Positions 13,294 to 20,154 of a DNA stretch of 23,470 nt are shown here, in pieces (position 1 is the stretch's first letter; every line of letters begins with the position of its first letter). The DNA comes from CAKPSH01 sp964634355 (GTDB lineage Bacteria > Bacillota > Clostridia > TANB77 > CAG-508). The DNA lies in the NCBI GenBank assembly GCA_964634355.1, contig CAZWIF010000012.1:1-23470 (forward strand). Direction: 5' to 3'. The notes beneath the pieces are model-generated. The model saw only the letters and a program-made list of their open reading frames with translations. It ran no database searches and was not told the origin of the DNA. Made by a program: the position numbers and the translations under genes.

Positions 13294-14961
13294 TTATTGC
13301 TCATTATTTTTGCCTTTTCTATATATTACAAAACCTGAGACAATTAGCACAGCACCTACTGCTATTATTAATATTGTTCCAACTCCACCTGTAGCAGGCA
13401 ATTGAAATCCCGTTTTATTTACTACATCAATAGCATTATCTGCAGAGAAGCTATCAACATCAACTGTTATTTCTACTGGTGATGTTAATAAATTATAACT
13501 CTTTGTTGTTCCGTTATCAGCATATGTTGGAGCCTGTGTCTCTACTAGCCAGTATGTTCCATAAGTCAAACCTTTATATGAAACATATCCATCGTCACCT
13601 GTTGTAAGTGTAATTTCATCTCCATTTTCATCCTTCAAATATGTTCCTGCTTTTGCTTCGGCCTCTGTTGCTGCTATCTTAAATGTTGCACCAGTTGTAA
13701 TTACATTACTATTTTTATCTACTTTCTTAATATAGAAACCACCTGTATACACATTTACAGTTTTATCAGTTACAGCTATTGTTTCTGTATTACTTTCATT
13801 GTTATAATTTTGTTTAACCACTGTAGAATAAGTCAATTCAGCTTTGTTAGTGTTTCCTGTTGCAGTTGCATCTGCATTGCTATTTACTGTTGCATTATAT
13901 GTAAGTGTTACCGTATCATAATCTGCTAGATTTGCATTTGTAAATGTTATAGTAACCACTTGTCCATTAACTGAAACAGAATAATCCTCATCTTTAGTTA
14001 AAGTTACTTCCCCACCTTTTATTGCTAAACTATCACTATTATAAGTTAATCCTGCATCTAATGTATCTGTAATTGAATAAGTTGTTAAGTTTGCGATTGT
14101 ACTTGGTACATCTGCTGTTATTTCATATGTAACACTATCTCCTATTTTTACACTTCCACTTGTTGTTGTAGATGTAATTTTCTTTGATATTGTTGGTTTT
14201 TCATTTACTATTGTAACTGTATCTGGCTCTACTTTTGTTGAACCATCAGTATCCATTGATACTGTAAAGTCATATGTTGTATTATTATCTAGTATGTATC
14301 CTGTTAAAGTTGATAACTCTACAAATCTATAATTTCCTGCAGGCAATCCTGTTAATGTAATATTACCATTTTCATCTGTAGCTAAAGTTTCTGTATTATA
14401 TTTAGTCCATGTATCTGTTGATGTTTCTTTTTGTAATTCAAATGTAACTCCTTCCAATGCATTTCCTTCAGAATCTTGCTTATTTAGAACAAAACCACCA
14501 TATACGGTATTGTTCTTTGGAAATACCTCTACATCATATATCAAAGTTTTTCCATCTGAATCTGTCATTGGGATATCAACCAAAAAGTTTGCTATTTTTT
14601 CTACAACATTTTCTGGTGCATTTGATTCCACTGCCAAGTATCTTCCTAATGCTAGGTTAGAGAAAGTAACTATACCCGTACTATCTGTCGTTGCTGATTG
14701 CTTTGTTGCAAGTATTGTCTCGTCTGTTGGTGTTGCAGTTGATGTTTCATCATCATCTACTTTATATATGTCAAAAGTAACTCCTGCTAATTCTTTTTTA
14801 TATGAATTTCCATCATCATCAAGTCCAGTTTCATATTTTGTTATTGTCAATGAACCTGTAGTTTTTGTTAAATCTACCGCATATATGGCGGTCATAAGTA
14901 CTCCTAAAATAAGTACAACTGCTAATAATAAATTAATAAATTTTAAAGTTTGTTTCTTCAT
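13294..14961 (-). CDS. LPXTG backbone pilin with Cna_B/isopeptide domains
   Basis: 555 residues. A signal peptide (KKQTLKFINLLLAVVLILG, cleaved near residue 28) is followed by an N-terminal domain ending in the pilin motif YDVEVFPKN (K149 the expected linkage lysine). Then come Cna_B-type domains with E-box glutamates in YLAVES (E112), YRFVEL (E215) and YWLVETQAP (E474), and a central D2-type domain (about 258-400, ITDTLDAGLTY) known for self-forming isopeptide bonds. The C-terminal sorting signal is LPATG at 521-525, a hydrophobic stretch and RKGKNNEQ. Exported by Sec, it should be polymerised by the two downstream sortases into a covalent pilus. The ATG at 14961 has AAAGGA 10 nt upstream. 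No tip or minor pilin gene is present, so it may form a homopolymer. Confidence 0.95.
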   Translation of the reverse strand: MKKQTLKFINLLLAVVLILGVLMTAIYAVDLTKTTGSLTITKYETGLDDDGNSYKKELAGVTFDIYKVDDDETSTATPTDETILATKQSATTDSTGIVTFSNLALGRYLAVESNAPENVVEKIANFLVDIPMTDSDGKTLIYDVEVFPKNNTVYGGFVLNKQDSEGNALEGVTFELQKETSTDTWTKYNTETLATDENGNITLTGLPAGNYRFVELSTLTGYILDNNTTYDFTVSMDTDGSTKVEPDTVTIVNEKPTISKKITSTTTSGSVKIGDSVTYEITADVPSTIANLTTYSITDTLDAGLTYNSDSLAIKGGEVTLTKDEDYSVSVNGQVVTITFTNANLADYDTVTLTYNATVNSNADATATGNTNKAELTYSTVVKQNYNNESNTETIAVTDKTVNVYTGGFYIKKVDKNSNVITTGATFKIAATEAEAKAGTYLKDENGDEITLTTGDDGYVSYKGLTYGTYWLVETQAPTYADNGTTKSYNLLTSPVEITVDVDSFSADNAIDVVNKTGFQLPATGGVGTILIIAVGAVLIVSGFVIYRKGKNNEQ

Positions 14962-15001
14962 CTTCCTCTTATCCTTTCGTTTTAATTTATAATCTAAACT
15001 T

Positions 15002-15030
15002 ATTTTACTATATTAAAAATGTTTTTTCAA
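15002..15030 (-). promoter_or_regulatory. Promoter of the pilus operon
   Basis: On the minus strand TTGAAA (15025-15030), a 17-nt spacer and TAAAAT (15002-15007), each one base off consensus. The predicted start near 14995 leaves a leader of about 34 nt. Confidence 0.6.
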
Positions 15031-15043
15031 CATTTTATAATAT

Positions 15044-15097
15044 TTGTAATATTATTGTAATATTTATATAATAATTGTGTAGCATTTTTGTAATATT
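15044..15097 (-). promoter_or_regulatory. Three phased AATATTACAA repeats upstream of the pilus promoter
   Basis: Minus-strand AATATTACAA occurs at 15044-15053, 15055-15064 and 15088-15097. Offsets are 11 and 33 nt, whole helical turns, and all lie just upstream of the -35 box. Candidate sites for an activator or repressor, or UP-element-like AT tracts. Confidence 0.4.
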
Positions 15098-15143
15098 TTG
15101 TATTTATGAAACAAATGTCCTTCTTCTTCAATTTCTGTGACTT

Positions 15144-15169
15144 GGGCGGAGGCAAGCCCATCCTCTACA
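15144..15169 (-). repeat. Degenerate 26-bp GC-rich palindromic repeat
   Basis: Read on the minus strand this is TGTAGAGG... ending CCTCCGCCC; it matches the repeat at 23360-23385 at 20 of 26 positions. It stands in an AT-rich gap just before the GC-rich cassette. Around it (15098-15283) I see no gene. Confidence 0.55.
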
Positions 15170-15283
15170 AATATTTAACCATAACTTTATATTTTTTTCA
15201 ATACATTTTTCGATTTTTTTCTTGGGAATTTTTTCTTTTTAAAATGCTAAAAATTCCTTCCATTATATCTCATAGTTTAAATG

Positions 15284-15316
15284 CAATTGGCGGCGGAGAT
15301 TATCCGCCGCCAATTG
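15284..15316 (-). terminator. Strong GC-rich hairpin after the GC-rich gene
   Basis: A perfect 14-bp stem, CAATTGGCGGCGGA (15284-15297) with 15303-15316 and a 5-nt loop, starts 1 nt past the stop codon. No real U tract follows (CATTTAAAC), so it may be a 3'-end stabiliser rather than an intrinsic terminator. Confidence 0.6.
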
Positions 15317-15317
15317 T

Positions 15318-15662
15318 TTACCAGGAGAGGATTCCCCTCCAAGTGCATGGACCATGGTCCACGTACAGGAGGACAAATCCCTCTTCCTGGAGGATCTCAA
15401 GGCTGAGCTCAAACACAGCCTTTCCATCCTCGCTCCCAAACTCGCATGACGCGAGTGGCAGCACACCGTCCAGAAGGACGGACACCATAAGCCCCCCACG
15501 GCGAATGGCGTCCATTCGGACGGTGATCCCACCGCCTACGCAGTGACGATCATTAATGCCCTTTAGAGCATTAATAATCAACCCCTGCGCCTTCAGATAT
15601 AAGGCGCAGTGATCGAATTTTCCATCCCTCAAGAAGGTGGAAATCCGATCCGGAGCGATCAT
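15318..15662 (-). CDS. Unknown 114-residue protein in a GC-rich cassette
   Basis: I do not recognise this protein. It looks soluble, with no signal or membrane helix: an N-terminal helical part (MIAPDRISTFLRDGKFDHC), a glycine-rich turn CVGGGITVRMD (41-51), and alternating beta-like segments (MVSVLLDGVLPLA, FVLLYVDHGPC) with a helix between (AVFELSLEILQEEG). Six cysteines/histidines are scattered (H18, C19, H40, C41, C73, H103, C106). Coding is supported by AAAGGAGGGATC before the ATG and by codon-position GC counted from the frame: about 60%, 40% and 63% at positions 1-3, the pattern of a real gene from a genome near 54% GC. All neighbours are far more AT-rich. It has its own promoter and 3' hairpin, so it looks like a recently acquired single-gene unit. 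Confidence 0.65.
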   Translation of the reverse strand: MIAPDRISTFLRDGKFDHCALYLKAQGLIINALKGINDRHCVGGGITVRMDAIRRGGLMVSVLLDGVLPLASCEFGSEDGKAVFELSLEILQEEGFVLLYVDHGPCTWRGILSW

Positions 15663-15716
15663 ACACGATCCCTCCTTTCTCTTTTACTCATGAGTCTTTT
15701 AACTCATGGCAATTAT

Positions 15717-15745
15717 ATTATACCAAATTTCTACCGAAAAGTCAA
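15717..15745 (-). promoter_or_regulatory. Promoter of the GC-rich cassette
   Basis: On the minus strand TTGACT (15740-15745), a 17-nt spacer and a perfect TATAAT (15717-15722). The roughly 48-nt leader contains a hairpin ATGAGT-N6-ACTCAT (15690-15707) before the AAAGGAGGG site. The following 15746-15960 is AT-rich, and I see nothing in it. Confidence 0.75.
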
Positions 15746-15976
15746 GTTATGTAAATTGCTTTCCAATAAATACCCTTTAATTAGTTTTTTAATCTTTTAA
15801 TGATTTAGAACCTTTAAAGCAATCCCCAAAATAAATTGAATAAAAATAGATTGCTTATAATTTGCATTATATTTTTATTTCTTAATTTCTTTCTCTGTTT
15901 TATACTTTGTTAATTAATTATCCTCTTTACGTATAATTCTTTTTATATTTTTAATACTAATAATTAGGAGGTATGT

Positions 15977-16261
15977 ATGAATACAACTGTCAGTTTATAT
16001 AGTACAAAAAGTGGTGAAATTTCTCGTTTTCTTCAAAATTTTTATGATGATACTAGTTTTTTTACAAAGGATGATTTTAAATGGAAAGCTTTTTATGATA
16101 ATCCCATTGAAATTTCTGATATTATTGGAGTTTTTGTTGATAATAATGATAAATATGATATAAATATGTGGATTAGTTTAGATGATAATGTTTTTATTAA
16201 TGTTACTTCTTTTAATTCAGATAAAATAATAAGGTATCTGTTTGAAAGATACCCTTATTAG
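15977..16261 (+). CDS. Unknown 94-residue soluble protein
   Basis: The ATG follows AGGAGGT at good spacing, so the start is well supported. The protein is acidic and aromatic-rich: MNTTVSLYSTKSGEISRFLQ, an FYDD/FFTKDDFKW segment, a beta-like stretch IEISDIIGVFVDNNDKYDINMWISLDD and a C-terminal IIRYLFERYPY helix. No cysteine, signal peptide or membrane helix. I believe similar short proteins occur in other clostridia, but I cannot name a family or function. It is the only plus-strand gene in this part, and its last codons contain a hairpin that probably terminates the facing minus-strand operon. Confidence 0.75.
   Translation: MNTTVSLYSTKSGEISRFLQNFYDDTSFFTKDDFKWKAFYDNPIEISDIIGVFVDNNDKYDINMWISLDDNVFINVTSFNSDKIIRYLFERYPY
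16228..16259 (-). terminator. Terminator of the gpsA-side transcript, inside a facing gene
   Basis: AATAAGGTATC (16228-16238) pairs with GATACCCTTATT (16248-16259) with one bulge. In the minus direction the stem is followed by ATTATTTTATC, a U-rich tail. It lies past the stop of the zinc-ribbon gene (16268) but within the last codons of the plus-strand gene. Confidence 0.6.
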
Positions 16262-16267
16262 AAATCG

Positions 16268-16735
16268 CTATTCATTACTATCATTACTTGCTTTTTCTTC
16301 TTCTGTAGCTTGTGTTGCTATTGGATTATTGTCATTCTCACTTGTTTCTTCTGAAGTATCCTTCATTTCTGCTGTCTGTTTCATTCCACAATTAGGACAA
16401 TATTTAGCTTCTTTTTCAATTTTTTCATGACAGTTCGGACATTGTTTTCTGTCTTTTATGTTTAGTAATTCATTGTTTTGTTGTTCAATTTCTTTTGAAA
16501 TTCTATCAATCTCCTCACATGCATTTTTTATTTCTTCATCAAAGTTTTCTTTCGCTCTTGCAATATGTTTTCTATATACCGCTTCTCCTATTTCATTATA
16601 TAAATTTTCTATCTTCGCCTTATTTTCATTCATTTTCATTCTAAGTTTTGTCTCTCTTGCAATCTTATCTGCTTTTTCTGTAGTATATTTATATGTTTGA
16701 GATGCCACTTCACCTATTTTATCAAAAATTTCCAT
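16268..16735 (-). CDS. Coiled-coil protein with C-terminal zinc ribbon
   Basis: 155 residues. Residues about 1-95 are helical and highly charged (heptad-like stretches such as KMNENKAKIENLYNEIGEAV and EEIDRISKEIEQQNNELL), predicted coiled coil. A zinc ribbon follows with C99-x2-C102 and C113-x2-C116 (CPNC and CPNC with an 10-residue spacing). The tail from about 120 is acidic, serine/threonine-rich and probably disordered. No membrane helix. The family is common in Firmicutes but of unknown function; a scaffold or adaptor role is a guess. RBS AAAGGAAGAG precedes the ATG at 16735. It sits 59 nt downstream of the preceding unknown gene on the same strand. Confidence 0.8.
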   Translation of the reverse strand: MEIFDKIGEVASQTYKYTTEKADKIARETKLRMKMNENKAKIENLYNEIGEAVYRKHIARAKENFDEEIKNACEEIDRISKEIEQQNNELLNIKDRKQCPNCHEKIEKEAKYCPNCGMKQTAEMKDTSEETSENDNNPIATQATEEEKASNDSNE

Positions 16736-16794
16736 CTAAACTCTTCCTTTCATTTTTATTTTTATTATACTATTCTTAACGTTTTTATATTTTT

Positions 16795-17481
16795 TTATTC
16801 ATCTCTCTGATAACCATCTACTACTCTTTTTCTTTCACTAAATATTTGTTGTGACATTCCTCTTGTTCTTCCAATCGTCATTTCTCTTTGCACTTTGCAA
16901 AAACTTTTTATATTTGCTAGTACCCCTTTATCTCTTACTATCTCCTCTAATGCTTTTCTCGCTTTAGAAAATTCTTCATCTTCATTTCCTCTATTTACAT
17001 ATAAGGCTAAGTCATTTTGCCTTCTTTCTAACTGACTTTTGATGCCTTTGGAGAAAAGTTCCAATACTATACTTTTAGTTTTTTCATCCTCTAAGTCAAA
17101 AGCAACATATCCAGTTGAATAGCCATCTGGTGCATTTGAATCAGGATGTCCTGCACAGCAAGCAAAAGTTTGTATTTCATTTTCTATACAGAATATTAAT
17201 AGCTCTTCTAATGTTTTTCTGCCTTCGCTAAAACCTCTTGCTGCTTCTTTAGCATCTTCTTTTGGAATTTTTCCTCTTGTTGCCACCCCAAAGTTCGAAT
17301 ATTTTTTAAAATAATCTACATTACTCTGTATTTCTAGCATTTTATCCATTGCAAGATCTTCACTTACATTTTCCAATTCTTCATTATTTATTGCTATTCC
17401 AAATTTTTTTTCTCTAGTAAACCAGTCGATTTGTATTCCTTTACATTTATCTGGATCCATTTTTTCTGCTGTTTGAATCAT
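16795..17481 (-). CDS. Unknown 228-residue protein with CCAGH motif
   Basis: A soluble alpha/beta protein I cannot name. Its clearest feature is QTFACCAGHPDSNAP (C108, C109, H112) followed by STGYVAFDL: a Cys/His turn ahead of a strand, which could bind metal or be catalytic. The N-terminal part holds IQIDWFTREKKFGIAIN, and the C-terminal third is rich in basic residues (KVQREMTIGRTRGMSQQ, SERKRVVDGYQRDE). Start ATG at 17481 lies 1 nt after the upstream stop codon (17483-17485), so translation of the two is probably coupled. The arrangement suggests that the two proteins act together. Confidence 0.75.
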   Translation of the reverse strand: MIQTAEKMDPDKCKGIQIDWFTREKKFGIAINNEELENVSEDLAMDKMLEIQSNVDYFKKYSNFGVATRGKIPKEDAKEAARGFSEGRKTLEELLIFCIENEIQTFACCAGHPDSNAPDGYSTGYVAFDLEDEKTKSIVLELFSKGIKSQLERRQNDLALYVNRGNEDEEFSKARKALEEIVRDKGVLANIKSFCKVQREMTIGRTRGMSQQIFSERKRVVDGYQRDE

Positions 17482-17482
17482 T

Positions 17483-17878
17483 CTAGTTGGGATGCATTGT
17501 CTTTGTTGCTTTATTGCAACTCTTCTTCCTTCTTCTAATATTAGTCCGTATTATTTCTTGAAATTTATTAAAAAAGTCATTTTCCATGCCTTTGCATGCA
17601 TAAAATGAAAACTCCATATTTTTTCCTGTTTTACTTACTCTCATTAATTCTATTAATTCATCATTTATGATGGATATTGCTATTGATTGAATAATTTTTC
17701 TTATTGATAAGTTTTCTATCTTTATTGTAATTCTGGCATAAGAATTCATATCATATTCATTTCTAGTAGGCTCTCCTAATTGAATATCAGCACTCATTCC
17801 ATTTTGCTCTAAATATGTTTTTAATGCATTTATTTTTTCACTTATATCATTTTCTTGTAGTTTACCTGTACTTTCCAT
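17483..17878 (-). CDS. Unknown 131-residue protein downstream of gpsA
   Basis: A small soluble protein of unknown family. The predicted order is helix (ISEKINALKTYLEQNG), strand (SADIQLG), strand (NSYARITIKIENLS), helix (IRKIIQSIAISIINDELIELM), strand (NMEFSFYACKGM), helix (ENDFFNKFQEIIRT) and a very basic tail (NIRRRKKSCNKATKTMHPN) that may contact nucleic acid or membrane. ATG at 17878 follows GGTGAAC, a modest ribosome-binding site. It begins 43 nt after the gpsA stop and is translationally coupled to the next gene, so the three are likely one operon. Confidence 0.75.
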   Translation of the reverse strand: MESTGKLQENDISEKINALKTYLEQNGMSADIQLGEPTRNEYDMNSYARITIKIENLSIRKIIQSIAISIINDELIELMRVSKTGKNMEFSFYACKGMENDFFNKFQEIIRTNIRRRKKSCNKATKTMHPN

Positions 17879-17921
17879 TTGTTCACCATAATTCCTTTTA
17901 TTATTTTTACCTGTTATTACA

Positions 17922-18908
17922 TTAAAATTCAGATTTTTTATTTCTTGCCATTAAATTATCCACTGCTACTTCTGGTTGTAGGTTTTCAAATAAAACAGCA
18001 TATACTGTATTTAATATTGGCATTTCAATATTATGAATCTTTCCCAGTTTGTAAGCCACTTCGATATTATCAACACTTTCTATTACCATACCTATCTCTT
18101 TTCTTGCATCTTCTAAAGTTTTACCTTGCCCTATTAACATTCCTGCTCTTCTATTTCTGCTATGTTCACTTAAACAAGTAACAATTAAATCTCCTAATCC
18201 TGTTAGACCATAAAAAGTTTCTTTGTTTCCTCCTAACGCAACTCCTAGTTCTGAAATTTCTTTTAGTCCTCTTGTGATTAATGCTGCAAAAGAATTATCT
18301 CCTAACCCTAATCCTGCTGCTACACCAGCACAAAATGCTATTATATTCTTTAACGCTCCTCCAAGTTCAACTCCTTTTACGTCCTTACAAGTATAAATTC
18401 TTAATTTTTCATTCATGAATTCATCTTGTACCATTTTACATACCTTATCATCCTCTGATGCTACTACTAATGCTGTAGGTATTGCTATTGATACTTCCTC
18501 TGCATGACTTGGACCTGATAATACAGCAATTGTAGAATTTGGTAATTCTTCTTTTAATACATCATCTAATGTCATTAATGTATCTGCTTCAAATCCTTTT
18601 GAGCATATTATTATTGGTTGATTTGTTACATATTTTTTATATTTCCTTACTGTATCTCTTGTAAACTTTGATGGAGTTATATGTAAAATCATATCTGTTT
18701 CTTTTATTGCCTCCTCGTAGTCTGTTGTACAAGTTACCTTTTCAGGAATAACTGAACCTTTCAGAAATTTACATGTTCTTTCTTTATTTATGATATCTCT
18801 TTCTCCTTCATCAAATGACCAAATTTTAACCTCATGTCCTAAATTTCCTAAATGAATTGCTAAAGCACACCCCCATGAGCCACTTCCTATTATACATATT
18901 TTTTTCAT
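17922..18908 (-). CDS. gpsA: NAD(P)-dependent glycerol-3-phosphate dehydrogenase
   Basis: 328 residues, full length. It reduces dihydroxyacetone phosphate to sn-glycerol-3-phosphate, the backbone for phospholipids. The Rossmann loop is GSGSWGCALA (residues 8-17), and the conserved PSHAEEV and GLGDLIVTCLS segments and the catalytic-lysine region (GGALKNIIAFCAG) are present. The ATG at 18908 has an exceptional AGGAGGAAGG site. Its product feeds PlsY, encoded 0.6 kb upstream on the same strand but in a separate unit, because a strong terminator (19453-19479) lies between. Two unknown genes follow it closely. Confidence 0.96.
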   Translation of the reverse strand: MKKICIIGSGSWGCALAIHLGNLGHEVKIWSFDEGERDIINKERTCKFLKGSVIPEKVTCTTDYEEAIKETDMILHITPSKFTRDTVRKYKKYVTNQPIIICSKGFEADTLMTLDDVLKEELPNSTIAVLSGPSHAEEVSIAIPTALVVASEDDKVCKMVQDEFMNEKLRIYTCKDVKGVELGGALKNIIAFCAGVAAGLGLGDNSFAALITRGLKEISELGVALGGNKETFYGLTGLGDLIVTCLSEHSRNRRAGMLIGQGKTLEDARKEIGMVIESVDNIEVAYKLGKIHNIEMPILNTVYAVLFENLQPEVAVDNLMARNKKSEF

Positions 18909-19003
18909 TCTACTTTCCTTCCTCCTATATAATTTTTCTTCTCTTTATAAAATTCATCTTATCAAATTCTTCTGATTGTTTATTTTTTTCATTTTCTAGA
19001 GAT

Positions 19004-19417
19004 TTATGTTTTCTTTAATAGTCTTTTTAGTTTTTCAAATATTCTTTCATACCATTTTTTAGGTTTTATTTCTACTGGCAAATTCTCAATTTTATTTTTT
19101 CTTTTCTCGAATATTTTATATACGTCCAATTCTTCTGACAATCGTCTTTCATTCTCACTATATATTTTTATCAGCTCTTCTTTTTCTTCAGGTGTAGATA
19201 AATACTCTAGGTTTATATAGCATAACAAGTCTACAGCTTTTTCGCTAATTTTCTGCTCCTCCAATGGTATATCTAAATCAATGTTAGCATTGTAGTACTT
19301 ATCTCTGTTTCTATCAATAGTTTCAATTATTTCTTTAGGAATTTTATTTCTATCTTCTTCTCCTAATTGCTCTATTATTTCCCATATCTCTTCACATGCA
19401 ACTCCATCCATATTCAT
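19004..19417 (-). CDS. Conserved clostridial-type unknown protein, 137 residues
   Basis: A charged, helical, soluble protein. The pattern of an N-terminal helix ending NKIPKEIIETIDRNRDKYYN, then IDLDIPLEEQKISEKAVDLLCYINLEYL, then STPEEKEELIKIYSENE resembles a short protein I have often seen in Clostridia, without known function (established only from memory of that pattern). The C-terminal end is basic (KPKKWYERIFEKLKRLLKKT) and could lie on a membrane as an amphipathic helix. The ATG at 19417 has GGAAAGGAAT; an ATG two codons later is equally possible. It lies between plsY's terminator and gpsA and may share gpsA's transcript (gap 95 nt, no clear hairpin). Confidence 0.7.
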   Translation of the reverse strand: MNMDGVACEEIWEIIEQLGEEDRNKIPKEIIETIDRNRDKYYNANIDLDIPLEEQKISEKAVDLLCYINLEYLSTPEEKEELIKIYSENERRLSEELDVYKIFEKRKNKIENLPVEIKPKKWYERIFEKLKRLLKKT

Positions 19418-19452
19418 TTATTCCTTTCCAAATTCATTTGTTTATTGCAAAA

Positions 19453-19479
19453 AAATGGGAATTTAGAGTTATCCCATTT
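19453..19479 (-). terminator. Intrinsic terminator after plsY
   Basis: AAATGGGA (19453-19460) and TCCCATTT (19472-19479) form an 8-bp stem. In the minus direction it runs directly into a seven-T tract. It lies 7 nt past the plsY stop. Confidence 0.9.
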
Positions 19480-19486
19480 CCTAAAA

Positions 19487-20128
19487 TTATTTTTTGAAAG
19501 ATAATTTATTTTCTGTTCCATTTAATATTCTTTTTATATTTGACCTATGGTTAAATATAACTATTGCTACTAAAGCTATACTAAATATAATATAATTACC
19601 TTCTACAATATAATATTGTGAACTTACTCCAAATATGGCAAGCACTAGAAATAAAATGGCTGCTGTTACAGAACCAGCTGATACCATTCTAGTTAATGCC
19701 ATTATAATTAATGCAAATACTAGGCACATTAGTCCTATATGCCAGTTTATTATTAATATCAATCCCAGGGAACTAGCAACTCCCTTTCCACCTTTGAAAC
19801 CAAAGAATATTGGGAATGTGTGTCCTATTATAGTTGCAATTCCTGCTATTTGAGCCAAATATTCAATTTGCACATTCATTTCAAAGTGATTAACAATATT
19901 TCCAATTAATATTGCTAATAATACTGGCACTATTCCTTTTAATATATCACAAATTAATGTAATCAATGCTGCTCTTTTTCCTACAGTTCTAAGCATATTT
20001 GTTGTCCCTGCATTTCCACTTCCCTTTTCTCTCAAATCAAATCCAGCAAATTTCTTACTAAATATTACTGAAAAATTTATGCTTCCTATTAAATAAGCTA
20101 TAATTAATACTATTATATATACAACCAT
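19487..20128 (-). CDS. plsY: Glycerol-3-phosphate acyltransferase PlsY
   Basis: 213 residues, integral membrane protein with about five to six helices. It moves the acyl chain from acyl-phosphate (made by PlsX) to glycerol-3-phosphate, giving lysophosphatidic acid. Family motifs: LIGSINFSVIFSK (about 13-25), the glycine-rich GSGNAGTTNMLRT (36-48) that binds phosphate, and GFKGGKGVASSLG (about 109-121) for substrate. The C-terminal NHRSNIKRILNGTENKL is also typical. The ATG at 20128 follows GGAGGAAGAG. It starts 26 nt after the der stop and is the last gene of the comEB-der-plsY unit. Confidence 0.96.
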   Translation of the reverse strand: MVVYIIVLIIAYLIGSINFSVIFSKKFAGFDLREKGSGNAGTTNMLRTVGKRAALITLICDILKGIVPVLLAILIGNIVNHFEMNVQIEYLAQIAGIATIIGHTFPIFFGFKGGKGVASSLGLILIINWHIGLMCLVFALIIMALTRMVSAGSVTAAILFLVLAIFGVSSQYYIVEGNYIIFSIALVAIVIFNHRSNIKRILNGTENKLSFKK

Positions 20129-20154
20129 TTTATCTCTTCCTCCTAATTTTTTTC

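Noticed and set aside
14510..14992. Plus-strand 160-codon frame opposite the pilin
   Set aside because: It is the mirror of repetitive Thr/Ser codons of the pilin, without its own SD, and has low complexity.
15263..15532. Second minus-strand frame (89 codons) within the GC-rich cassette
   Set aside because: No SD before its ATG, it runs through the hairpin beyond the other gene's stop, and its composition (many Cys, Ser, Trp) looks like a shifted frame.
15106..15546. Plus-strand 146-codon frame across the GC-rich cassette
   Set aside because: It has no ribosome-binding site, begins in AT-rich repeat sequence and is proline/serine/arginine-rich as expected for the shadow of a GC-rich gene; the minus-strand frame has the SD and the coding GC pattern.
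15284..15745. Integron-type gene cassette with attC
   Set aside because: I could find no paired R'/R'' core sites (GTTRRRY) or long imperfect attC stem next to the gene, and no integrase is in the window.
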